A stretch of DNA of 64,000 nucleotides from Hormiphora californensis (Eukaryota > Ctenophora > Tentaculata > Cydippida > Pleurobrachiidae), in assembly GCA_020137815.1 (NCBI GenBank), contig CM035358.1, positions 6,274,344 to 6,338,343 of the forward strand, given 5' to 3'. Shown here piece by piece: positions 1-9,725 of this stretch. How positions within the stretch are numbered: position 1 is the first letter of the stretch; the number at the start of each line of letters is the position of its first letter. The notes below the pieces were generated by a model. The model was given only the letters and a program-made list of their open reading frames with translations, was not told where the DNA came from and searched no databases. A program made the translations under genes and the position numbers.

Positions 1-77
1 GTTCTAACCCTCCCTTTACATTTGTAATTTGTGATTCGGGGGCGGGGCGCCCGAAACACAGTCTAGCCAGGCAAGTA
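1..77. repeat. GTTCTAACCCTCC-type repeat, copy 1
   Basis: The first bases read GTTCTAACCCTCC and are followed by a GC-rich core and then 'acagtctagccaggcaag'. The same arrangement (GTTCTAACCCTCC, GC-rich core, 'acagtctaac..ggcaa') recurs near 31,408 and 36,198, so this is a dispersed short repeat, cut here by the window edge. No coding content is seen. Confidence 0.6.
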
Positions 78-146
78 AATACAAGCTAAAAATTGAAATT
101 ATACTTGTATTTCAGATGATATAATATTTACACCTCTTCATTTCAG

Positions 147-2684
147 CGTCAGGTTCTGCAACTCCGATTCAAGAGGATGACATGTCAGCATCCCATGATA
201 CTTCTGACAGCAGCACCGCTGAACTGGAACTAGCTGCCCTCTCACCGCGTGACGACTCAACGCCGCGTGAGATGACACCGCGTGACAGATCACGCGAATC
301 TCCCATCCCGCGTGACGTCATCCCATCATTGCGTGACGTCACATCACGTGATCAGAGGGAGAGGATACCTGAAGATATGACACAGGAATTGCTGAAAGCT
401 GCTCTCACTAAGATGCTGAAGATAAAGCATTCGAAGGAGCAGAGAGAACTGGCTCTGTCCCCTAAATTCACTGAACGGTCCCCTTCCTCTCCTGACTGCC
501 TCTCTCCCACACGAGGAGGTAATGATATAACCATGATTTACCTGTCGCGACCTCATTTGAGCACACAGTCGATTTGAGAATCAAATTGGGGTCTGGCGCC
601 GCCAGACAGTGAATTACAATCTGATTGTTCGTCCCGTGGACCGTGGGGACACACATGTTTGATTGAAGCTCTGGGGGGGGGGGCGACATGTTAATTGTTA
701 ATAAATCACCTCTTTTTTTCGATTTTGTTAATTAACGTTAATTAACAAAATTAACAAAGTTAACAAATCAGCAAAAACTGTTCTTATTGGTTGATAATAC
801 GACTTTAACTGGTTTAATTTTATAGTTTAATGACTTTTCTAACACATATAAGGGGGGGGGCCTGCCGCAAAAATCTCAGCTACCCTCTTTTCGGCCGATG
901 AGATTTTTGAGATTTTTGGGAATATTTGCTCAATTACGTTTGAGATTTTTGAGATTTTTGTGGTAAATTGGCACAATTTTGGCCGCCAATACTCAGTTTT
1001 TTGACATATTTTTTAACTTAAAACCATGAATCATAATATCAGTTTAGTAATTTAAATAGGTAGATTTCATGTTTTAGCTTCACATTAACTTTTGTACTAG
1101 AATACAAGGAAAATGTCTATTCCGAATTTTGATTTTTGGCAAAAAAAAACACAAGGATTGTTTCTATTCCAAATTTTCGAATGGAAATTTTTCCTTTCTA
1201 TGAGATTTTTGAGAAAAATTTGCGGTTTTCCCCCGAAAAATCGCAAATTTGCCTCAAAAATCTCAAAAATCCCACGTTTTTAAGCCAAAAATCGAAAATC
1301 TCAAAAATCCCAGCTACCCTGAAAATCGCCAATGAGGCATGAGATTCTTGCGGCAGGCCCCCCCCCATATAAACCCAAACAAGGCCTCTTCCGATAACCA
1401 AAGTCCGACATACATGTTTTTTGGCTCAAAATCGATAAAATCCAAAAGTTACAAATATTTCAATTTAGCGTATAAAATCTCACTTTAACGTGATTTTTTC
1501 ATCGATAATCGATTCTTTGAACGAAAGAAGATGATGTACAACGTTTCTGTCGGAAAAAGAAACAAAATATTTCCAAAATCAATTTTTGGTCAAGAATTGA
1601 AAATTTGCTTCGCTACAAATCCTTGTGTTTTTTTAGAAAAATTGATTTTTGGGATATTTTTGTTTTATGGTAAATTCATGAGTCTCAATTAGTTTTTATG
1701 GTTTAAAAAAGGTGGATTAGGGTCAATTGACTTCAATTGCGGTTTAGTTTGGCTAGTTTTTATTAAAATTTACACAATGGAACAAATCGCTGTAGAAAAG
1801 CCGTAGTATAGGTTAGTAGGAGTGTGCAAATCGTGCAAAAGGAACAACTTTGCTCGCAGAACAAGTGTTAAATACCAAAAACACACGCTAAAGGTGATTT
1901 AGATGGCATAAATGGCATTTGTTAACGTTTGTTAACTTTTTGTTAATTTTGTTAATAAATCACCTGTTTTCTCGATGTTAATATTAACAAAGTTAACAAA
2001 ATTAACATGTCGCACCCCCCGAAGCTCTCCTCGTTATTATAATCCCCCTGCTTTCAGAGCCTGCAATATTGAATGATACATTTCGAGATACAGACCTGGA
2101 GAGTGCCTTGAGTCTAGCCAGGAATGCCTCTACCTGTACTGCAGAGGAACGAGTGTCCCCCGAACCTCCTGCACCCCCCAAAGTAAGTCATCTCTCAGAC
2201 ACCCTGTCTGACGGCAGTGTCCTCAGATCGTATCTGAGTTAGGAAATGATATTCAGGGATAGATGATTTAGGGATGGATCCCTCATAATAGCTCACGTTC
2301 TGATTCACCAGGTAACGGTTTGGAACACACCTGACGCGACACGTGGTATAGCTGCACGTGCAGCACGGCACCTCGTCACGTGTGTGCGTGAGGGAGTCAC
2401 GTGGTGTGATATCACGCGTGATATTCCAACCGAGGAGGGAGATTGGGAGAATGATGTGGAGAGACAGCAGTGTCGGGTCTATCAGGAGTTAGTTATGTCA
2501 ACCACACAGGAGTGCTTCGAAGCCATTGATGCAGAGTGCAACCTTAAGAAACGGTAGGTTGAATGATCAAAATCTATCGCATCCCACCATTTTGTCTTCT
2601 TCAAATTTGCGCTCAGATTTGGTGGGCGCCTCGAGACAATCCATATTTTCATTCCAGCCTCTCCATGTTATAGCAATTACTATA

Positions 2685-2782
<98 letters not shown>

Positions 2783-3352
2783 ACACCTGTTTCCAGACCG
2801 AGAACTGAACTACCCCCCTGGAAAGCTGCCTCTAAACGACAACCCCGACCCAACTGGATGAAAGGACTGCCCACCAGAGTAAATCTAGAAAATGTGGAGC
2901 ATCATCTACCTGATCTGGTTGTTCGAATTCTGGGTATCTCCGAAACATGCCCTCCCCGCCGGTTTAATAACATGGAGCATATCCTAGCGCAGGTAACTAT
3001 CTCCAAGCTTTAATTATTAATTTCATCTGTTTGATTTATATTGGTGATGTCCGTTCTTTTTCTACCGACAGTTTTTTGTTCAGTCGCCTGACACTGTGTC
3101 AATTGTTTTGTATGTACGGTCTCTAGTTTTTCACCATATGTCTATTGATTAACCCCCTACTCGATTAACCCCCTACTCGACAATTTATTCACCATCTTTC
3201 TCTCCCTTCATTAGGAGATAAAAGATGAAGGAGTGGAATGGACGGACTACGACTCAGACGAGCTGGTTGTGAAATTCCGAATCGCTGACTCCATCTTCGA
3301 CAGTCTAATTCGGGAGACAGTCGCTGTTTTCTCTGCCATAGAGAACAAGTGA
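147..3352 (+). CDS. C-terminal five exons of an unidentified protein (5' part outside window)
   Basis: Five exons join in phase: 147-518, 2058-2182, 2312-2553, 2797-2992 and 3215-3352, ending in TGA at 3350-3352. Every junction is GT..AG and the leftover bases fit at each join. The first exon is internal (polypyrimidine tract and CAG at 144-146), so the ATG at 182 is probably not the start. About 345 residues are visible. The first part is low complexity, with repeated 'PRD/RD' tetrapeptide-like units and many Ser/Thr; the last two exons look folded, with acidic stretches (EWTDYDSDELVVKF) and a hydrophobic C-terminal helix (IFDSLIRETVAVF). An acidic segment followed by such a terminal helix recalls C-terminal modules of some centrosomal or microtubule proteins, but that is a weak impression and I assign no function. 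The first intron carries two nested transposons and a palindromic mini-repeat; the third carries a CT microsatellite. Confidence 0.65.
542..609. repeat. GGCGCC palindromic mini-repeat, copy 1
   Basis: A roughly 65-bp foldback whose ends pair as CTGTC..GCGACC and GGTCTGGCGCCGCCAGACAG. The same unit, with an internal GAGAATCAAA, recurs at 12,275, 30,786, 54,379 and 61,900, and a decayed piece near 43,296. It lies just 3' of a splice donor (518/519). Confidence 0.75.
673..2020. mobile_element. G-run-ended TIR transposon e1 (non-autonomous, 8-bp TSD)
   Basis: The element starts with eleven G then CGACATGTTAATT and ends with the inverted form AATTAACATGTCGCACCCCCC. It is flanked by an exact 8-bp direct repeat, GAAGCTCT (665-672 and 2021-2028). 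Just inside each end are inverted arrays of a short GTTAACAAA-type unit. No transposase reading frame is present, so it would move in trans. An 8-bp duplication is typical of hAT-like (also P and Merlin) transposases; assigning it to hAT is inference. It sits in the intron 519-2057 of the upstream gene and is itself interrupted by e2. Confidence 0.8.
852..1366. mobile_element. G-run-ended TIR transposon e2, nested inside e1
   Basis: The ends are nine G followed by CCTGCCGCAAAAATCTCA and the inverse TGAGATTCTTGCGGCAGG plus nine C. The flanks share ATATAA (846-851 and 1367-1372), 7 bp if one C is counted. Subterminal arrays of a 12-bp GAGATTTTTG unit point outward at both ends. The inside is AT-rich and has no convincing gene. 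Confidence 0.75.
2684..2768. repeat. (CT)n microsatellite
   Basis: About 80 bp of nearly pure CT with one interruption, followed by a short (CA)n. It lies in the polypyrimidine region ahead of the splice acceptor at 2796 of the upstream gene, so its length could influence that splice. Confidence 0.9.
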
Positions 3353-3595
3353 GGGGATGTAATCAGAGACAGTCAGATATTCAGAAGTGGGGAGAGACAG
3401 ACTCTCAGAGAGTGGGAAATATATATTGCACAGAGCAGACTATTTATTAATTTTATCCCGATTTTTATCATGTATCATAATTAACAACTACTCTTGTTTA
3501 CAACCTGTATAAAATGAGTGTGTCATATTGTTTCTAAAATGGGTGAGAGAACATTATTTGCTGGCCAATCTTGGCCGCCACCCCACTGACTGGGC

Positions 3596-3662
3596 CTGTC
3601 AGTTCAATGCTCTTATCTGACCACGGTTCTCGCTCGAGGGGTCAGGCCAATGCTCTGACAGT
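3596..3662. repeat. AATGCTCTGAC foldback mini-repeat, copy 1
   Basis: The motif CTGTCAG..AATGCTC..CTGACCACGGTTCTCGC..GTCAGGCCAATGCTCTGACAG is shared with copies at 10,065, 13,755, 31,829 and 43,779. This copy is diverged in its first half. It lies about 250 bp past the stop codon of the upstream gene. Confidence 0.7.
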
Positions 3663-4456
3663 GCTGGACACCAGTTGCATGGAATTCCTGGAAAATAATG
3701 ATGGTTACAGCAGGTCGAGAGGGAGAATTATAAATCCATGCAGCAGTACTGACATCCGGCTTCGTCTAGACAGAGACGGATGTGAGAGACAGAATTACGT
3801 CACTGGGCCGTCTCAATTTGGTCTTGTTGCCTCTCCCGGCCTCCCGCCTTCATGGCCTACCACCGCGCGCGTGTTGTTAGCGACTATTTCGCGCGCTTTG
3901 TGTATCTACCATGTCGCGGCGCCCTACAAACATGTCTTGATGAGTGTTCCATCAATGTTCGTGTTATGTAATTTGAAGTGAAGGAGGTTGGTAGGAGATA
4001 AATAGAGCAGTGTTGCTGTGATCCAATTAACAGTGGACAACCACTCTCGCACAGAAATAGCGTTTCATATCATTAGTAGCACCAGTTAAGGGCCACAGGT
4101 GGCCTATATCAGTGGTAGTGTGAGGGAAATGTTATAGAGCTGAAATATCCACCTGTGTGATGTCGAGTCTCGCAAGATCAGTCATCAGAGGTGTGAATTT
4201 GTTTACACTTCAACGTCAATTATTACGCTTGTGTGATAATTGCCCTTATATGAACAATTTCTTTCCTTCATTCACGTCAGAGCAGCTCAATTGATGATTT
4301 TAGAATTACACCATTGGAGTAATTTAGACAAAAAACGAGGTGTTTATAAGTTTACTTAGTTGTAATTAGAATCTAATTACTACAAAAAACTGCAGCAATA
4401 ATATCGGTAAACGATGACAACCATTCGTTTTGGGTATTACCGCAAAAACACAGTTG

Positions 4457-4757
4457 TAGTATTAATAGTAAAGGCAATTTAGGGGTAGCAAGCTAGTTGC
4501 ACTAGATATAGACGCAATCCCCATACATTATAGACGCATGATATAGACACCACCAATAAAGACACTGTATACTATATACTGTCTATTAGACAGAAGCAAT
4601 GAAGTTTCACTTCACCGCACTACAAAAATCAGTAACGACCTGTACCAGAAAACTGTCTGTACTGCTGGTGTCTATAATCCGTCTAATGTCTATAGTGTGC
4701 GGGGACTGCGTCTACAGTGCCTGCTACACCTAAATTGCCAATAGTAATTAATAGTAC
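4457..4757. repeat. 300-bp foldback element (TAGACGC/GTGTCTATA type)
   Basis: The left arm begins 'gtattaatagtaaaggcaat' and the right arm ends with the near-complement 'attgccaatagtaattaata'. Inside are matched blocks GACGCAATCCCC / GGGGACTGCGTC and TATAGACACCA / TGGTGTCTATA. This is a miniature inverted-repeat element without coding capacity. Confidence 0.7.
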
Positions 4758-4997
4758 TATAAATATATAGATTTAAGAGTCTCCGGTTTTCGCTCACACT
4801 CTCTATGAGAGTCTCTATTATCATATTGGTATTCCAGACCTCTCTCTCACAACTAGTAATTATTAGTCCCTAATTCACCCCTGACACGGGACCCCCTTCT
4901 TTAGACAACTGAGTGTTGCTCCACATTGGGCCTTGCTCGACCCTGTTTCACTGAGCTCTACACTTGAGGGGTAGTAACAACTGTAATATCCAGATTT

Positions 4998-7900
4998 TTA
5001 CAATCGAGAGGATTCAGCGTTCTTCTTCTCTCCTGCCTTGAATTCGTCCTTGTATTCCTCTGCTTCGAAATCCTTGACAGCTCCCAGGACGTCGAGGTGT
5101 TTGAATTGTGGCACTGCAATGGGAGAGACATGGGTTAGTGATATTTGAGATGGGTTAGTGCACTGAAATGGGAGACATGGGTTCTGAGAGATATCTCAGG
5201 TTCCGGATAACTCAGATAATTCCGGGATTACACATACCCCATAATATCATTACCTCCCGGTGCTCTAACCCCAGTTACTACTATGACATAATATAACATA
5301 CTGTAATCTCTATTTGATTTAGATAAGACAAGGACTGTTCGACTGAAGATAATCTGAACTAGCAGATATAAGAGAAGATAAGACATGGTTAGGTTTCAAA
5401 TTTTAAAGTTTACGCGGTAGCCTAGAATAGACCCTAAATTCTAGAATAACCGCATTACAAGTCCCTAACAAGCTTGAATATATTATGCATAATATCACAT
5501 TCCTGCAAAACGAGTTGTAAAGTGAGTTCCAGAATATCATGTAAGATATCCTGGATAATATATCTCAGCCCATATCACTGACTACTGCAGCTAGGGTGCC
5601 CCGCGGAGGTCAGGGGGAGGGGTGAGTGTGGGCGGGAGGGTTGGGTGGGGGGAGGGGTTTGTTGTACCCTCTAGTAATTAATAGTGTTAGCAGGTAGAAT
5701 AGTGTGGAGGAGCTGGTACTACTCACTTTTAGTGAAGAACATTCGGGCGGCATATGACACAATCAGGGTGATAAGAAGGTTTAGGACCATGCACAACACC
5801 CTGAACGGGAACCTCTGGTATCCATAAGACTCAACACTGCCATCAACATTATATTCTGGCTCCATGTAGTACGGGTATTTCAGGACGGCGTTGTACTTCA
5901 GAACGGGCTCTCCGGCTAGGACTCGAAGGAAGAAGGCAGTTCCAAATCCGGCAATCATACCATATTTGTTGGTCATTTTGGGGAACCAAACGACGAGGGT
6001 CAGATGAGGGAATAGAAGGATGAACACCAAATCACTGAGAGGGAGAGATGAGGGTCATTGGTTTGGTTTGGTTTGTAATAAAGGGACTACTTGAATTCGT
6101 TGGTATCTTATTAAACTAGGGTAAATATAATTGTCTCCATTGTCTCCATTGTTTTATTGTACCAGCAGTAATTGTACCAGCAGTTTGTACCTGCAAATGA
6201 GATAGAGACCGTAGACGGACTTGACAAAGATGGCGATCAACATTGCGATAACAGTGTTGACAATGACAGTGCCTCTCAGGAACCAAAGTGAAACCCTTGT
6301 GGGAGGAATACGTGTTATTACGGGGAAATAAAGAAACACAAAAACTTATTACATATTATAAGCAAAGCGTTGTTGATTTTAAACATTAGCAGCTGAAACA
6401 GACTTGCTTTTTATAATAGCGGACGGGAGTTTTTTATTCACCCGCATAGTTAAGTAGTTTATAATAAGGAAACTATAACAGAGATTGGTTGACTGTTTAT
6501 TTATAGCCGCATTATCAGTGAATAAATCTTTATTTCTCCTTCCGGCTGGACGAATTGATAGACGGGTATTTTATTGTAGAAGAACGCAATAAAAATAAGA
6601 TACCCGTCTATTTTTCAATTCATCCAGCCGGAAGTCGAGAAATCAAGGCTTATTCACGGAATCAATAACAGCAAACTTACCTATCAGATGCGTTCCTGTA
6701 GATGACATTGCAAAAGACATTCCTGGTGAACATAGTACTGACACCCAGAATGGAACTGTCAGTGGAACTCATGACCGCAGCAGACACGGCACCGAGACCA
6801 ATGAAAGCCACAGCAGGAGGAGTCAGATTTAGGAGGGTCAGGGGGACGGCAAGTTTAGCTTTATCAGCTGTAAGTTCGTATCCAACGACAGCTGGCCAGT
6901 CAGTGTTAATGGTGATAAGTCCAATAACAACAGAGGGTACGGCAGCAGCGAAACAGCCGAAACTGGCGCAGAAAGAGAGAACTCGGGCGACCTTGTAGTT
7001 TCGGGAGGATAGGACTCGCTGGAAATATGCCTGCCAAGGGATCCCACCGAAGATCATCATGATGGCGTAGTCAGCCTGTAATTGGGGAGAAGGGGAGTTA
7101 GATATTAGTTGGGGAGAGCTGATAGGCCGGGGGTTAGAGGTTTGTTGGGAGAAGGAGGAGGTTAGAACTCAGGGGTAGGATTTTTACTCAACAAAATTGT
7201 TGGGGAGTGGTAGAGGGATGTAACACGTCTGTTGGAGAGAGGGAAAAAGAGTTTCTGAGAAACTCGAATGGGGGATATAAACCCTCTAACCTACCCAGAT
7301 GCCACCATCACCATCCTTAATCCTTCCAAGGAAGGAAGAGTAGTTCATGCCCGGATACATGGTAACATTGGAGCCTCTCAGGGGCGTGGTGACAAACTCA
7401 TTGCCAGTCATGAATGGAATAGCGAAGATAAGTCCGACAAAGATGCAAATCAACTGGAAGACATCGGTAAAGGCGACAGAGTACAGACCTGGAGAGAGAG
7501 AGAGGAGAGGGTTAGTACAGACCTGTCATCTGTTATAGTGAGAGATAGAGATGTGAGGGATATGTACAAACCACGATTAGTACCACACTTCAACCACTAT
7601 TTAACCAGCAAAATTGGACCCACTAAGCCCCAGCTCTACCTATCTCCGAACCCGAACCCCGGTTAGAACAAAAAACTGAGCACCCTGTACCTACCTCTGA
7701 ACCCGCACCCCGGTTAGACCATAAAACTGAGCACCCTGTACCTACCGAAACAAGTAAACAACCAATCAGAACTCGTTATTTAGGTCACGTGACTGGTTAT
7801 CAGCCAATCAGGGACCAGTATTTCCTGATTCGGTCTGTTCATGCCCTGTACCTACCTCCGAAGAGAGTGTACGTCATTGCAATACAGGCACTGATAATAA

Positions 7901-8571
7901 TGGAGGGGGTATCCTCGAGACCACAGATGACACGAAGAGAGGTTCCCAAAGCAGCCAGGATAGATGCCGACCAGAGGATCTGAGAAGGAAAGAAGAGGGT
8001 GAGGGTAAACATTATAGTAGAGAGAAGAGACTCTCTTCTCTCTACTAAGAGAGTCACTACAACTCTCGAGTAGATATATACCGCAGTGAGTACTTGGAAG
8101 TAACAAGAAATAGCCACGTGTAGTGCAAAAAAACACAATGTTGGTAAATCTTAAATGCCAACGTGAATAATAACTGAGCTGAGACTTGCTAGTAATATAC
8201 CTCTCCAGAGAAAGCAGGGATATAGAAGAGAGCACCCAGGGGATTTCCGTATTTCTTCTGCAGAGGGTCCAACATGGTGACAAACCTTCGCTCTCTGTAA
8301 TATTGGGAGTTGTACGGAGAGTTTGAAAAATAAAAATAATGCACTAAATAAAGAATTACAAATTAAAAACAACGGTGTGGTTTTTACGGTCTATACAATA
8401 GTTTCATGGTGTCTCACAAGAAATAAAAGAGAATTAGATTTTTAAAACCCATCCAATTAAATTACCTCATTTTCTTGGCGAAGAAGATACCTCCGAGAGT
8501 CAGAGAGATGGCATAACAGAAAGGAGCTTGACACCACACCAAACCGTTCTTAATCACAGCTTCCGCCGTTC
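4998..8571 (-). CDS. SLC5A7-like: High-affinity choline transporter-like SLC5 protein (N-terminal exon not found)
   Basis: A sodium-coupled solute symporter of the plasma membrane; the closest known family is SLC5A7/CHT1, which imports choline. Eight exons on the minus strand join in phase: 8466-8571, 8201-8294, 7856-7979, 7295-7488, 6683-~7075, ~6192-6296, 5727-6034 and 4998-5113. The order of family landmarks is kept: TAEAV then [72 protein letters not shown] joined to DLVFILLFP, and [10 protein letters not shown]. Many hydrophobic helices are visible. The exon that should precede TAEAV, with the first transmembrane helices, was not found between 8,572 and about 11,600; it may lie farther upstream or be lost in the CT-rich block at 8.7-9.2 kb. 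The short C-terminal tail is acidic/lysine-rich. Whether the substrate is choline cannot be told from sequence. Confidence in the family is high. Confidence 0.88.
5106..5187. repeat. Tandem duplication across a splice acceptor
   Basis: The exon end plus intron start GCACTGCAATGGGAGAGACA, followed by TGGGTTAGTG, is repeated 50 bp away as GCACTGAAATGGGAGACA then TGGGTT. The exon/intron boundary of the last transporter exon (5113/5114) is within the duplicated unit. Confidence 0.65.
6518..6659. repeat. Hairpin foldback element in transporter intron
   Basis: GTGAATAA..CTTTATTTCTC..TTCCGGCTGGACGAATTGATAGACGGGTAT pairs with ATACCCGTCTATTTTTCAATTCATCCAGCCGGAA..TTATTCAC, leaving a central loop of about 25 bp. 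It lies between two coding exons on the minus strand. Confidence 0.75.
7630..7750. repeat. Minisatellite carrying copies of a splice-donor junction
   Basis: Two to three units of about 60 bp contain 'ccctgtacctacctctgaac' and 'ccccggttaga'. The true exon boundary at 7855/7856 has the sequence CCCTGTACCTAC|CTCCGAA, so each unit carries an exon-like CTC(C/T)GAA with the adjoining minus-strand donor. Confidence 0.65.
7742..7840. repeat. CAATCAG/GTGACTGG foldback repeat, copy 1
   Basis: A roughly 95-bp unit that is almost identical to 37,371-37,463, sharing AACTCGTTATTTAGGTCACG and GACTGGTTATCAGCCAATCA. In the second copy the ends are AACCGACCGAAT and ATTCGGTCGGTT. It lies in a transporter intron. 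Confidence 0.75.
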
Positions 8572-8744
8572 CTGAAAACATGAGAATATAGAAAGTGGCG
8601 GCCAAGTTGCCAGACATTGACAAATGTGATTTGCTGTAGAGCGCTTTGGAGTTCATTTTTGTTATAAAACGAGTGTCAGCCATGATTTTGGAATCGAGGA
8701 GTGGAAGTAGTGGTAAGACATGGACAAGCGATCAGCGGGGAGAG

Positions 8745-9048
8745 AGGGAGAGAGAGAGAGAGAGAGAGAGAAGAGATAGAGAGATAGATAGGAATAGAGC
8801 TAGCTCTATAGAGATCGCGTTGCCTCTACGCTCTCTCTCTCGCGTATCACGCTCTCTCTCGATATCGCGCTCTCCTTTCTCTCTCCTCTCTCTATCTCTC
8901 CCCTCGCGCTCTCTCTCTCGCTCTCTCGCTCTCTTCTCCCTCTTCTCTCTCCTCTCGCTCTCTCTCTCTCTCTCCTCTCGCTGCTCGTCTCTCTCTCTCT
9001 CTTCTCTCTCTCTTCTCTCTCTCTCCTCTCTCTCTCCTCTCTCTCTCC

Positions 9049-9098
<50 letters not shown>

Positions 9099-9105
9099 AC
9101 TCTAG

Positions 9106-9163
<58 letters not shown>

Positions 9164-9170
9164 GCCTCTC
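8745..9170. repeat. Long (GA)n then (CT)n compound microsatellite
   Basis: GA-rich repeats turn into more than 300 bp of degenerate CT repeats, with a few CGC-containing interruptions between 8,800 and 8,950. The switch from GA to CT on one strand makes the region self-complementary. Open frames here on both strands are repeat artefacts. Confidence 0.9.
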
Positions 9171-9588
9171 TCTCATCCCCGGTGCCGCTTGACTCCCGGT
9201 TCTCTCGTTCTTGCCTTCCTCTCCCCCTCCTCGTGGGCTGTTTCCCTGTTTTTCTCGGTCGGCCCTCCCCCTTACCCCGTCGTTCCTGTAGAGCTGCAAG
9301 AAGCTCAGCAATCTCAACACGGTTTTGCATCAAGGATAAATAATTGCAGATAATGGGAGAGGAGAAGAGAAGAGGGTTGAACACGTCTATCAATAGAATT
9401 GGGAAACACGGTTTTAGCATCATATTATCTATACGGGAATAGACACGAGTATATGGTTAGCTCTGCAGCAGCGGTTTGAGTGGCGGATAAGAAGGAAGAC
9501 AGAGAAGGGTGAAACGCCATGGAGAAAAAAACAGCGCTTCCTGGTACTAAATTCCACTGGTTTCACTAAGGCTTCTCACTCAACTCTA
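9171..9588. other. Stretch without a recognised gene
   Basis: Unique-looking sequence between two CT tracts. I see no exon with a proper splice pair. The missing first exons of the transporter could be expected near here but none could be recognised. Confidence 0.4.
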
Positions 9589-9649
9589 TGTATCAACTCT
9601 ATCTCTATCTCTCTCTTTCTCTCTTTCTCTCTCTTTCCCTCTCTCTCTC

Positions 9650-9691
<42 letters not shown>

Positions 9692-9725
9692 CTCTCTTGC
9701 TCTCTCTCTCTCTCTCTCACTCTCT
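9589..9725. repeat. (CT)n microsatellite
   Basis: Interrupted CT repeat of about 130 bp with CTTT and CCTC variants. Confidence 0.9.

Noticed and set aside
8646-9423. Long open frames of Ser/Leu or Arg/Glu repeats
   Set aside because: They arise from CT/GA dinucleotide repeats read in any frame; no splice context or conserved sequence.
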